A stretch of 64,000 nt of DNA. Source: Colwellia sp. Its GTDB lineage: Bacteria > Pseudomonadota > Gammaproteobacteria > Enterobacterales > Alteromonadaceae. The position numbers and the translations under genes are program-made. Within the stretch, counting starts at the first letter, position 1; every line of letters starts with the position of its first letter. The stretch lies in assembly GCA_002733765.1 (NCBI GenBank), contig NVWU01000005.1:225877-289876 (forward strand), written 5' to 3'. The notes under the pieces are model-generated. The model searched no databases, had not been told where the DNA came from, and saw only the letters and a program-made list of their open reading frames with translations. Of this stretch, positions 17,782 through 26,330 are shown piece after piece.

Positions 17782-19449
17782 ATGAGCATTAAGAACATGG
17801 ATTTTTTTACCGAGAGCAGTACCGTTAAAGACGCAGTAGTTTGTGCTAAGAATCGTTCGATTTTAAGCCTTTTTGATGTACCTAATAGAGTTGATGATTT
17901 TTCTCTTAGTGCAGCAAACTTGTATCTTGATTATTCAAAGCAAAATATCACTAAAACTGAACTAGACCATTTAATTACGTGGGCAGAAGAATGCAAGTTA
18001 TCTCACCATATTAATGCGATGTTTACAGGTGATAAAATTAATAACACCGAACAACGCGCTGTTTTACATACCGTTTTAAGAGCGCCATCTAGTGTTAAAT
18101 ATCAGGTATTAGGTAAAGAAGCGGTCGAAGTTGAAAAAACTGAGCGGCACATGGAGCAGATTGTTGATGATATATGCCAAGGTAAGTTAACAGGTATCAC
18201 AGGTGAAAAATTTACTGATGTATTAGCGATTGGTATTGGCGGTTCATATTATGGTATTAAAGTCAGTTTAAGTGCGCTACACCCTTATCATAGTACTGGA
18301 TTAAAAGTGCATGTTTTGGCTAATGTTGATGGGGCTGCAGTGACTGAAAAACTTGAAACTTTAAATGCAGCCACTACTTTGGTCGTGATTATTTCTAAAA
18401 CCTTTACCACGCAAGAAACCTTATTAAATGCGAAAGCCATTAAAACATGGATGTTAGCTGAGCTTAACGATAATAATGCTATCGCCAAGCAGTGGTACGC
18501 GGTTAGTAGTAATGTTGAAAAAGCACAAGATTTTGGTTTACATGTCGAAAATATTTTACCTATGTGGGATTGGGTTGGCGGGCGGTTTTCATTATGGTCA
18601 GCCGTGGGACTACCGCTTGCATTAGCTATTGGTAATAAGCATTTTACTGAGTTGAAAGCAGGTGCTTATTCCATGGATCAGCACTTTAAAACAGCCAGTT
18701 TTGAGCAAAATATGCCGGTGTTAATGGCACTTATTGGTATGTGGAACCGTAACGCACTTAATTATCAAAGCTTAGCCGTTTTACCTTATGATCACGCATT
18801 AAGAGCATTACCTGGCTATTTACAGCAAACTGACATGGAAAGTAATGGTAAGTCAGTATCGAAACAGGGCGAAAAACTTAACTGGGTAACTGCCCCTGTT
18901 GTTTTTGGTCAAGAAGGTACTAATGGTCAACATGCTTTTATGCAATTAATGCATCAAAGTGATGAAATTATTCCAACTGATTTTATTGTTGCTTTGCAAG
19001 GCACGAGTAATCTTGATGAACACCATAAAGTGTTAGTTGCTAATTGCTTTGCTCAAAGTGAAGCCTTAATGCAAGGTAAAAGTTTAGTGCAAGCTCAAAA
19101 TGAGCTTATCGCTAAGGGAGCAAGTAAGGACGAAGTTTCTCGTTTAGCTGCTCATAAAACCATGAAAGGTAACACGCCCAGTAATACCTTATTGATGCAA
19201 TCACTAACGCCAAGCTGTTTAGGGGCTATTCTAGCGCTTTACGAGCATAAAATTTTTGTGCAAGGGTCTTTATGGCAAGTTAATTCTTATGACCAGTGGG
19301 GAGTTGAGCTTGGCAAGCAGCTAAGTGAGCAAGTATTAGCATTAATGAGCGATAATACTACTAACCATAAAATGTCACCATCAAGTGTTAAATTAATTGA
19401 AACGTTTGTCCAAAAACAAGCGACGGGTAACATCCTATTACAACAATAA
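17782..19449 (+). CDS. pgi: Glucose-6-phosphate isomerase
   Basis: 555 residues; interconverts glucose 6-phosphate and fructose 6-phosphate. 'FTDVLAIGIGGSYYG' and 'WDWVGGRFSLWSAVGLPLAL' are the PGI signature regions, and 'QEGTNGQHAFMQLMHQ' carries the catalytic His region. Length and layout match the gammaproteobacterial enzyme. The start could alternatively be the second Met five codons in. Probably cotranscribed with galU. Confidence 0.97.
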   Translation: MSIKNMDFFTESSTVKDAVVCAKNRSILSLFDVPNRVDDFSLSAANLYLDYSKQNITKTELDHLITWAEECKLSHHINAMFTGDKINNTEQRAVLHTVLRAPSSVKYQVLGKEAVEVEKTERHMEQIVDDICQGKLTGITGEKFTDVLAIGIGGSYYGIKVSLSALHPYHSTGLKVHVLANVDGAAVTEKLETLNAATTLVVIISKTFTTQETLLNAKAIKTWMLAELNDNNAIAKQWYAVSSNVEKAQDFGLHVENILPMWDWVGGRFSLWSAVGLPLALAIGNKHFTELKAGAYSMDQHFKTASFEQNMPVLMALIGMWNRNALNYQSLAVLPYDHALRALPGYLQQTDMESNGKSVSKQGEKLNWVTAPVVFGQEGTNGQHAFMQLMHQSDEIIPTDFIVALQGTSNLDEHHKVLVANCFAQSEALMQGKSLVQAQNELIAKGASKDEVSRLAAHKTMKGNTPSNTLLMQSLTPSCLGAILALYEHKIFVQGSLWQVNSYDQWGVELGKQLSEQVLALMSDNTTNHKMSPSSVKLIETFVQKQATGNILLQQ

Positions 19450-19550
19450 TCTTTTTTATTACTTATATATAAGGTAGTATGCGTTCCGTTAACGTTATTG
19501 AACGTGTACTTTTCAATTAGCCTATTGTTTTTAATATAAAAAAGATTTTT

Positions 19551-19946
19551 ATGAATATTTTAGTGATTGATGATAAAAAAAGTGTTCGTGATGCTATTAG
19601 TCATTCTTTAGTGTCTCTTGGGCACTCAGTCAATACCGCGGTTAATGGCTTAGACGGTTTTGAAAAAGCACAGCAAATGCCATATCATCTTTATATTATT
19701 GATCATCTTATGCCGTTGATGAATGGTGTCGTATTAAGTAAAAACCTCAAACAAAAACCATTCTGTGCCAAAACACCTATTTTATTTATGACAACTCAGG
19801 AAATAGATAGCGTTAAACGGCTGCCAGAGTTTACTTTATTCAGTAGTATTATTAGTAAGCCTCTCAACGAAACGGCTTTTATCTCAACCGTTGAATCGTT
19901 AACGACTACTGTTAATGATGAAAGTTTACCCAAAATAGCCTTATAA
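19551..19946 (+). CDS. Stand-alone CheY-like response-regulator receiver protein
   Basis: 131 residues, a single receiver domain. The acidic pair D7/D8, the phospho-acceptor D51 (LYIIDHLMP), T81 and K103 (SKP) are all in place, so it should be phosphorylatable. There is no output domain and no neighbouring kinase or chemotaxis gene, so its partner is encoded elsewhere. It sits alone between pgi and apt with its own short upstream region. Confidence 0.9.
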   Translation: MNILVIDDKKSVRDAISHSLVSLGHSVNTAVNGLDGFEKAQQMPYHLYIIDHLMPLMNGVVLSKNLKQKPFCAKTPILFMTTQEIDSVKRLPEFTLFSSIISKPLNETAFISTVESLTTTVNDESLPKIAL

Positions 19947-20040
19947 AAAATTTTTACCTTCAAGTTCGACTATAAATTTTCAGCAAATTGTTTTATTCTT
20001 TGTCACTATTATGCATTATTAAATTGGTACAAGAATAAAA

Positions 20041-20586
20041 ATGAATACACAGCAATTGACACAATTAAAAAGTGCCATTAAAACTATTCCTGATTACCCT
20101 ATTCAAGGGATCTTATTTCGTGATGTAACGAGTCTGTTAGAAGATGCTGAGGCGTTTGCCTTAGCGTTAGCTTTACTTACCGATAAATATAAAGATCAAG
20201 GTTTCACTAAAGTAGTTGGTACTGAAGCGCGTGGCTTTTTGTTTGGTGCACCTTTGGCTCTAGCACTAGGAATAGGTTTTATTCCGGTACGTAAACCGGG
20301 AAAACTTCCTCGCGAAACTTATGCTCAAGCATATCAATTAGAATATGGTGAAGATGTGTTAGAAATTCATAAAGATGCATTAACCGCCGATGATAAAGTA
20401 TTAATTATTGATGATTTACTTGCCACTGGCGGCACTATTGAAGCAACGACAAAATTGATTCGACGTGTAGGCGCACAAGTGAAAGACGTTGGTTTTGTTA
20501 TTTCGTTGCCAGATTTAGGTGGAGAGAAGCGCTTAGTTGCAATGGGTTTAACAACTTATTCGCTTGTACAATATGATGGTGAATAA
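20041..20586 (+). CDS. apt: Adenine phosphoribosyltransferase
   Basis: 181 residues; salvages adenine to AMP with PRPP. The PRPP loop '[16 protein letters not shown]' is near residues 120-135; '[19 protein letters not shown]' and '[14 protein letters not shown]' are typical of Apt. It leads into dnaX, the same order as in E. coli and many relatives. Confidence 0.97.
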   Translation: MNTQQLTQLKSAIKTIPDYPIQGILFRDVTSLLEDAEAFALALALLTDKYKDQGFTKVVGTEARGFLFGAPLALALGIGFIPVRKPGKLPRETYAQAYQLEYGEDVLEIHKDALTADDKVLIIDDLLATGGTIEATTKLIRRVGAQVKDVGFVISLPDLGGEKRLVAMGLTTYSLVQYDGE

Positions 20587-20625
20587 TCAGTAATCAGTAA
20601 TCAGTAATTAGTTATTAGTTATTAG
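20584..20625 (+). repeat. Heptamer tandem repeat between apt and dnaX
   Basis: Six consecutive 7-base units: TAATCAG three times, TAATTAG once, TTATTAG twice. The first TAA is the apt stop codon. The final units can pair with AATAACTAAT at about 20638-20648 to form an AT-rich hairpin. Such tandem heptamers can vary in copy number by slippage. Confidence 0.8.
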
Positions 20626-20684
20626 TTGATACAAACGAATAACTAATAATAAGCATAAGTTGTGAGTAAAGAGTACTAAATAGT

Positions 20685-22796
20685 ATGAGTTATCAAGTAT
20701 TAGCTAGAAAGTGGCGACCTAAAAAATTTGAAGAGCTTATGGGGCAAGAGCATGTTGTTACTGTACTTGTTAACGCCTTAGCTCAACAACGCCTGCATCA
20801 TGCCTATTTATTTACTGGCACGCGTGGCGTTGGTAAAACGACCATTGCTAGAATTTTTGCTAAAAGCTTAAATTGTGAAATAGGTATTACTGCTACTCCT
20901 TGTGGTACATGTGACACTTGTTTAGAAATTGATCAAGGTCGCTTTGTTGATCTGCTTGAGATTGATGCCGCTTCTAAAACTAAGGTGGATGATACCCGGG
21001 AAATTCTTGATAATGTGCAGTACGCGCCAACCCGTGGCCGCTACAAAGTCTATCTTATTGATGAAGTGCATATGCTTTCGCGTCATAGTTTTAATGCTTT
21101 ACTAAAAACGCTTGAAGAGCCGCCAGAACATGTAAAATTTATTTTAGCGACAACCGATCCACAAAAACTCCCTGTTACCGTATTATCACGTTGTTTACAA
21201 TTTCATTTAAAAGCATTAACGGTTAATCAAATTGAAACAAAACTAACCGAAATTTTAGTACAAGAACAGGTTAATCATGAGAATGGTACCCTAACGCTAC
21301 TTGCTAAAGCTGCACGCGGTAGTATGCGAGATTCGTTAAGTTTAACTGATCAAGCGATAGCACAAGGACGGGGGAATATTACTTTAGTCAATATTCAACA
21401 GATGCTTGGAGGCTTAGATCAAAATTGGATTTATAAAATTGTTATCGATCTATTAAAGCAAGATGGTATAAGTTTAATGGCGCTGACTCAAGAAATAGCC
21501 AGCTGTGCACCAAGTTATAGTCGTTTATTTGCTGAGTTGATTCAGTTATTTCATCAAATTGCTATCTTACAAATTGTTGATCAACATTTTGATTTATTGC
21601 CAGAACATGCTCAATTATTGAAAAAATTCAGTCAAGCGATGTCGCCAGAAGACGTGCAACTTTATTATCAAATCTGTGTTAACGGACGAAAAGATTTACC
21701 TTATGCATCGGATGAACAAGCCGCATTTGATATGACTTTACTGCGACTGTTTGCTTTTAAACCGATGCAAAAAGAGCAATTACCTGATGTAGATGTTAAT
21801 TCACTTACTTCATGCGAACCGCAAAGAGTAGAAGATAATTCATTGATACTGCCGAAGACACCAGTACAATTAGTAGAGACAAAAACAGAACGTTCAATAC
21901 CAGTGTCAACATCAATAGATACTCAAGATAAAGAGCTGCAACTTGCTCAAGAAGTTGCGGCAATTGAGCAACAAGCCGCAGAGATGCAAGAGGTCAGTGT
22001 TGAGCCAGATGTTACAGCCGCCGAACATACTGAGCCGGGACTTGAATTAACACAAAAAGCGCCTACGCAAGCATCGGCTACAGCACACGAAGTCGAACAT
22101 ATACAAGAGTCAGTGCCAGAACAGAAGCAACAAGCTCAAAACACACCGCAAGCGACAGAATTTGATAGCCCATTAAGTGCCGTACTTGCCACGCGAAATA
22201 TGCTACGCAGTCGTAAAAAACAGTTGGATAAACCAGGAAAAAAGCCTGGTGACGCCATTGCGCGTCAGTCTAATATTAATCAATCAAGCGCTACTAGTGT
22301 TGAACAGGTAGTGAAGAGCACAATTGAAGCTACCGACAAAAAAGTAGTACTAGCGAAACCAGAGCAACCATATCAAGCTGAAAACATTAATCCTGCAACC
22401 ATTCGTAAAGCGAATCAAGTCGATAAATGGGCACATATGATTGACTCTATGGAGCTTACTGCGCGTTTAAGGCAATTGGCGATTCACGCCACTATTGATG
22501 AAGAATCAACAGAAGAACATTTGATATTATGTTTAAACCAAACAACAAAACATTTAGTGACGGATACCGCACAACAGCAATTACAGCAAAATATTAGTCA
22601 GTTTTTATCTCGTCAAATTACAGTGACGATTAAAACGGTTAAAGAAACAATAGCCGACCCTTATCAAATACAATCACACATTAATGATAAACGTTACGGT
22701 TATGCTAAAGCATTATTAGAAAAAGATGACATAGTGCAAGCGCTACAGCATAACTTCCAAGCCAATTTAGATGAAGATAGCATTTCAGCACTTTGA
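20685..22796 (+). CDS. dnaX: DNA polymerase III subunits gamma and tau
   Basis: 703 residues; clamp-loader ATPase. Walker A 'GTRGVGKTTIAR' is near residues 45-56; the Zn-binding Cys set is in 'NCEIGITATPCGTCDTC'; 'LIDEVHMLSRHSFNALLKTLEEPPEHVKF' is the conserved Walker B region. Domains I-III end near residue 370; a long Gln/Glu-rich linker follows, then the tau C-terminal domain (about 570-703) that binds the polymerase. A frameshift signal at codons 518-520 predicts a shorter gamma-like product. ybaB lies downstream with its own promoter. Confidence 0.97.
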   Translation: MSYQVLARKWRPKKFEELMGQEHVVTVLVNALAQQRLHHAYLFTGTRGVGKTTIARIFAKSLNCEIGITATPCGTCDTCLEIDQGRFVDLLEIDAASKTKVDDTREILDNVQYAPTRGRYKVYLIDEVHMLSRHSFNALLKTLEEPPEHVKFILATTDPQKLPVTVLSRCLQFHLKALTVNQIETKLTEILVQEQVNHENGTLTLLAKAARGSMRDSLSLTDQAIAQGRGNITLVNIQQMLGGLDQNWIYKIVIDLLKQDGISLMALTQEIASCAPSYSRLFAELIQLFHQIAILQIVDQHFDLLPEHAQLLKKFSQAMSPEDVQLYYQICVNGRKDLPYASDEQAAFDMTLLRLFAFKPMQKEQLPDVDVNSLTSCEPQRVEDNSLILPKTPVQLVETKTERSIPVSTSIDTQDKELQLAQEVAAIEQQAAEMQEVSVEPDVTAAEHTEPGLELTQKAPTQASATAHEVEHIQESVPEQKQQAQNTPQATEFDSPLSAVLATRNMLRSRKKQLDKPGKKPGDAIARQSNINQSSATSVEQVVKSTIEATDKKVVLAKPEQPYQAENINPATIRKANQVDKWAHMIDSMELTARLRQLAIHATIDEESTEEHLILCLNQTTKHLVTDTAQQQLQQNISQFLSRQITVTIKTVKETIADPYQIQSHINDKRYGYAKALLEKDDIVQALQHNFQANLDEDSISAL
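22238..22267 (+). promoter_or_regulatory. Programmed -1 frameshift signal in dnaX
   Basis: The heptamer A AAA AAG (22238-22244) is in the slippery register. Five bases later a stem TGACGC (22250-22255) / GCGTCA (22262-22267) with a 6-base loop begins. A -1 shift adds GCC TGG and then TGA (22250-22252), giving a 522-residue gamma-like product against 703 for tau. This is the arrangement known for E. coli dnaX. Confidence 0.75.
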
Positions 22797-22928
22797 TTAC
22801 TTTGGTGATTGATATAGTGAGTTATGACTTAGATTAATCCATATAGAAAGTGATTATTTAACAAAAATTGAAAAGCTTAAAGGCAAGGCTTTAATTTCAG
22901 CAATAGTTGTTCTGTTGTTTAACCATCT

Positions 22929-22937
22929 TGGTATAAT
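22929..22937 (+). promoter_or_regulatory. Extended -10 promoter of ybaB
   Basis: TGGTATAAT is a perfect -10 with the TGn extension, 55 bases before the ybaB ATG. The best -35, TTGTTC at 22907-22912, is 19 bases away, which fits reliance on the extended -10. Confidence 0.55.
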
Positions 22938-22991
22938 GCCAATAACAAATCTTATTAACCTATTTAAAAATAAAATTTACGGAGAATAATT

Positions 22992-23318
22992 ATGATGAAA
23001 GGTGGAATGGGCAACTTAATGAAACAAGCCCAACAAATGCAAGCAAAAATGGCAAAAGCCCAAGAAGAATTAGCGAATATGGAAGTTGTGGGTGAAGCGG
23101 GTGCAGGCATGGTAAAAGTTACCATGACCGGTAGTCATAGTGTTCGTCGTGTTGAGCTTGATGATAGCTTAATGGAAGATGACAAAGATATGATTGAAGA
23201 CTTACTTGCTGCCGCGGTAAATGATGCGGTACGCCGTGTTGAAGCACAAAATAAAGAAAAAATGGGCGCGTTAACAGGAGGGATGCAACTTCCTCCTGGC
23301 ATGAAAATGCCGTTTTAG
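22992..23318 (+). CDS. ybaB: YbaB/EbfC nucleoid-associated protein
   Basis: 108 residues of the small YbaB/EbfC DNA-binding family. The N-terminal '[22 protein letters not shown]' forms the typical long helix, followed by '[21 protein letters not shown]' and the C-terminal [17 protein letters not shown] lies 8 bases before the ATG. In E. coli recR follows directly; here recR is 19 kb away, beyond the Tad locus. Confidence 0.95.
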   Translation: MMKGGMGNLMKQAQQMQAKMAKAQEELANMEVVGEAGAGMVKVTMTGSHSVRRVELDDSLMEDDKDMIEDLLAAAVNDAVRRVEAQNKEKMGALTGGMQLPPGMKMPF

Positions 23319-23332
23319 CTCGTAAGTGTATG

Positions 23333-23361
23333 AAAAAGCCGACTTTTATGTCGGCTTTTTT
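23333..23361 (+). terminator. Terminator of ybaB
   Basis: AAAAAGCCGAC and GTCGGCTTTTT form an 11-bp stem with a 6-base loop and T run, starting 15 bases after the ybaB stop. Confidence 0.92.
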
Positions 23362-23391
23362 ATGGGTGGGATATAGAGAGAATAAACCTTT

Positions 23392-23717
23392 ATACCAATT
23401 GAAATAATGAATCGACCAACTTAGAGTTAGGTAGTGAGCTTAGAACGAACAAAATGAGTTAAACATAATTATTTCTATATTCCATTCATTTTGTGATGTT
23501 ATCAGTTTGCTACGAAACTCCCGAAGGGCGAGTAGCTAATAAAGAGTAAAGGCTTAGAAGCTGCGTTATTAATTTTGACAAGGGAGTAACCATTCTCTTC
23601 AATCAATGCCTTGCTTACATGGATGTAGGTACTTAGGTTCAGTCGGGAACTATGAACCTGTGCCTCTAAACCTTTTAATTCTCGCTAAGTGGTAGCATTC
23701 ATTAATTCAATTGGTAT
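23392..23717. mobile_element. MITE-like element 1
   Basis: 326 bp bounded by 21-base inverted ends matching at 20 positions (ATACCAATTGAAATAATGAAT and its complement). It has no coding capacity. Its interior shares about 90 bp with the element at 57790-58055, including CATTCTCTTCAATCAATGCC and TTTTAATTCTCGCT. About 50 extra bases near 23617-23668 carry their own hairpin (TAGGTTCA / TGAACCTG). The target duplication is unclear. It lies between ybaB and the remnant of a cupin gene. Confidence 0.75.
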
Positions 23718-23730
23718 TAGTCAGAAAAAA

Positions 23731-23972
23731 GGCAGCAAGAGGCCATCAACGAGCTTCGTTTATTTTACAGCAGGAGCTAGCTTTAGCTCATTAGTTTCAA
23801 GTTAGTGATGAAGAATATTTATTATCAGTGGTGAGTTTATTGATAAGCACGCTTGTTACCAGCAAGGAACTTGGCTGCGTAGCCCACATTTAAGTGAATA
23901 CTTTCCTAATGTTGAGCAAGAAGTTGAAGTGGTCAAGTAATATTGGTTAAAGTAGGGCATTTAGATAAATAA
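23731..23972 (+). pseudogene. Remnant of a ChrR-like cupin gene
   Basis: Three frames together spell a ChrR-type cupin: 'TSFVYFTAGASFSSL' (23749-23793), then 'GEFIDKHACYQQGTWLRSPHL' spread over 23830-23892 and continuing to FPNVEQEVEVVK, then 'ILVKVGHLDK' ending at TAA 23970-23972. Stops and frame changes separate the pieces, and the N-terminal part is missing where MITE-like element 1 ends (23717). The gene is clearly dead. In living relatives this domain binds metal in anti-sigma factors or stand-alone cupins. Confidence 0.75.
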
Positions 23973-24013
23973 CTCGTATCACTATTATTTATTAATGCTA
24001 TTCGCTATTTTAA

Positions 24014-24412
24014 CTAATTAACGGCAGACTTATCATTAATTGTGCTAAAACGTACTTTACGCTGATTCCTGCGCAGACGCTCTTGCCCTAATATATTTTT
24101 AGTGTTGATATCACCTAAGGAACGTTGATCGTCCCTAGTGAGTTCGCCATCGGCTATTAACGATAAATAACGTGAACTGCAAACTCTTAAGAAAGAGGTG
24201 AAGTTACTAATATCATGATCAGCATCAAGAGATTCATGGTACAACTTAGTGATCATTTGATTTAAGGTCATTTCATCACGAAATGCCAACTCGGCTAATA
24301 TGTCCCAAAAGAACTCTTCTAAACGAATAGAAGTAACCACGCCATCGATTCGAAGTGACTTAGTTCGATAAGTCCATAATTGGCTATCGGCATTGATAAA
24401 AAGTTGGCACAT
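24014..24412 (-). CDS. Ribbon-helix-helix domain protein (RHH_4-like)
   Basis: 132 residues from ATG 24412. The frame is open further upstream, but 'MCQLFINADSQLWTYRTKSLRIDGVVTSIRLEEFFWDIL' is the usual start of this family and AGAGAG lies upstream. The beta-strand 'VVTSIRLEEFFWDILAELA' and the following helices are characteristic of the RHH_4 family, thought to bind DNA. It lies 26 bases after the DJ-1/PfpI gene and is probably cotranscribed. Target unknown. Confidence 0.8.
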   Translation of the reverse strand: MCQLFINADSQLWTYRTKSLRIDGVVTSIRLEEFFWDILAELAFRDEMTLNQMITKLYHESLDADHDISNFTSFLRVCSSRYLSLIADGELTRDDQRSLGDINTKNILGQERLRRNQRKVRFSTINDKSAVN

Positions 24413-24438
24413 AATTACTCTCTTGATGCTAATAAAAA

Positions 24439-24996
24439 TTAAAACAAGGCGACAAATTGCTTTAACATGGCAGGATGAGCAGGCCAAGCGGGAGCTGTTA
24501 CTAAATTTCCGTCAGTAATGGCGCCATCCATAGGTAAATCAATGTACTCAGCTCCAGCCATCTTCATTTCTGGTTGGCAAGCAGGGTAAGCAGATACTTT
24601 TTTACCTTTCAGTACGCCTGCCGCACTGAGTAATTGTGGACCATGGCAAATTGATGCAATAGGTTTATTGCTTTCAGTAAAGTGTTGAATGATCTCGATA
24701 ACTTTAGCATTTAAACGCAAATATTCTGGTGCACGACCGCCCGGTAAATATAAGGCATCGTAGTCTTCAACATTAATCTCAGCAAAGGTCATATTAAGCT
24801 CAAAGTTATGGCCACGCTTTTCTGTATAAGTTTGATCACCTTCAAAATCATGAATTGAAGTAGCAATAGTATCGCCAGATTTTTTATCTGGGCAAACAGC
24901 ATCAACATCGTGACCCATTGCTAATAAAGCTTGAAAGGGAACCATATTTTCATAGTCTTCAACAAAATCACCGGTGATCATAAGTACTTTAGCCAT
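24439..24996 (-). CDS. DJ-1/PfpI-family glutamine amidotransferase-like protein
   Basis: 185 residues from ATG 24996, which has AAGGA 7 bases upstream. The nucleophile elbow '[16 protein letters not shown]' puts the reactive Cys at 117 with His 118; '[13 protein letters not shown]' is the other family block. Members are protein or small-aldehyde stress-repair enzymes or proteases; the exact activity is not predictable. The stop lies near the start of the RHH gene. A 40-bp palindrome lies just upstream. Confidence 0.88.
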   Translation of the reverse strand: MAKVLMITGDFVEDYENMVPFQALLAMGHDVDAVCPDKKSGDTIATSIHDFEGDQTYTEKRGHNFELNMTFAEINVEDYDALYLPGGRAPEYLRLNAKVIEIIQHFTESNKPIASICHGPQLLSAAGVLKGKKVSAYPACQPEMKMAGAEYIDLPMDGAITDGNLVTAPAWPAHPAMLKQFVALF

Positions 24997-25027
24997 TGGT
25001 AAATCCTTATATAAGTTAGTATATAAT

Positions 25028-25067
25028 AACATTCACTAAATGAATTAAAATTCATTCAGTGAATGTT
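25028..25067. promoter_or_regulatory. 40-bp palindrome upstream of the DJ-1/PfpI gene
   Basis: AACATTCACT / AGTGAATGTT outer arms and ATGAATT / AATTCAT inner arms form a near-perfect palindrome 31 bases upstream of the ATG. It has the look of a dimer-of-dimers repressor operator. On the plus strand it precedes a T run, so it could also serve as a terminator, but no plus-strand gene ends there. Confidence 0.6.
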
Positions 25068-25361
25068 TTTTGAATATTAATTAAATCATAATTAACAATA
25101 AATTTGGTAATATAGGAATACTACATATTCATTATTTAATGATTATTATCTATGGAAAGATCATGTTCAGCTCTTATCACTTTTAAAAATCAGGGTGTTT
25201 ATCGCTAAAAATGAAAAGGTAGCGAAGCACTAATTGTTGTGGCTTATATGGGAAGTAACAAAGCGGTAATATTCAGGTGATTTTATTCTCCGTATACCAA
25301 AACGCGTTAGCTAAACTCTAAATAATATCCCACCTGTTTATTCTGCTAATGCGTATTATCA
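25068..25361. other. Intergenic region between the Tad locus and the DJ-1 gene
   Basis: About 290 AT-rich bases without a gene. The only structure noted is ACGCGTTAGC (25302-25311) against GCTAATGCGT (25345-25354), 9 of 10 complementary with a 33-base loop. It lies just downstream of the tadD stop and could be a weak end-of-operon hairpin. Confidence 0.4.
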
Positions 25362-26330
25362 CTAGCGGCTTGTAGGTAAAAATTTCGCGTCATGTAAATA
25401 AAGTTGTACATTTTCTAAGTTAATGTGGCTCCTTTCTATATAACTAGGAGAAAGGTCAATGGCGTTTTGTAAAAAATATTCCGCTTCTTGGTAACGGCCA
25501 TCTAATAATAAGAAATAGCCAATATCATTATATGCTTGAGCAGTGCTCATCACTTGTTTAAATAGTTGAAGTGCTTGGTTGTATTGACCTGTACGGACAT
25601 AAATTAGTCCTAGGTTAAGTTTAGCTCGTTCAAAGTCAGCATTGATATCAAGCGCTTTTGTATAAAAATTTTCAGCCAAAGTATAATTGCTAGTTAAATA
25701 ATATGAGTAACCCATATTGGTATAAATCAATGATAAATTTTCTGAAATAGGCATGAGTAAATTAAAAATTTCTCTCGCATATATATGACGGCGAGAAAGA
25801 TCGCTGAGCACTGCTAAGGCGTTATAGGCTAGTAAAGGTGATTCACTATCCAGTGCGATGAAACGTTCAAATGAAACATTTATATGAAGCCGCTGTTGAT
25901 CTAATTTAACGGTACGTTCAAGTGCATCCTTAGCTTTTTCCATTTGCTTATACTCAAAATAATAAATGCCCATTTGGGCTAACGCAGGAACATGATCAGG
26001 TTTTACGATCAAAGCTTGCTTAAATGCCCTAATTGCTAATTCTGGGCTATCTAGGCTATTTTGAATATGGCCAATTTTACATAAAATTTCTATATCGTCT
26101 TTATCAAATTCAAGTGCTTGAATATAATAAAAAATAGCTTTTTTTAAATTATTACTTTGTGCTTCAGCTTCAGCCAGAGTTAAATTTTCCTCTTTAGATT
26201 GTATGTTATTTCTCGGTGATTTTTTTTCGTAACTTGAATTGCTAGTATTAGTGCAACCAGCAACAGCGACTGAAAAAATCAATAATAAACTGGAAATAGT
26301 TAAGTATTTTCTATTAGAATATATCATCAT
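25362..26330 (-). CDS. tadD: TadD-like TPR lipoprotein
   Basis: 322 residues with lipobox VAGC at residue 26 and tandem tetratricopeptide repeats from about residue 50 to 300 ('AIFYYIQALEFDKDDIEILCKIGHIQ', 'AENFYTKALDINADFERAKLNLGLIYV'). TadD proteins are outer-membrane-facing lipoproteins needed for Flp pilus assembly, probably helping the secretin. It overlaps tadC by one base and is the last gene of the Tad run. Confidence 0.9.
   Translation of the reverse strand: MMIYSNRKYLTISSLLLIFSVAVAGCTNTSNSSYEKKSPRNNIQSKEENLTLAEAEAQSNNLKKAIFYYIQALEFDKDDIEILCKIGHIQNSLDSPELAIRAFKQALIVKPDHVPALAQMGIYYFEYKQMEKAKDALERTVKLDQQRLHINVSFERFIALDSESPLLAYNALAVLSDLSRRHIYAREIFNLLMPISENLSLIYTNMGYSYYLTSNYTLAENFYTKALDINADFERAKLNLGLIYVRTGQYNQALQLFKQVMSTAQAYNDIGYFLLLDGRYQEAEYFLQNAIDLSPSYIERSHINLENVQLYLHDAKFLPTSR

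Noticed and set aside
20587-20640. CRISPR-like short repeats after apt
   Set aside because: Units are 7 bases, contiguous and without spacers; a simple tandem repeat.
22797-22991. 4.5S signal-recognition RNA between dnaX and ybaB
   Set aside because: Some gammaproteobacteria carry ffs near dnaX, but the conserved GGAAGGAAGCA-type loop is absent here.
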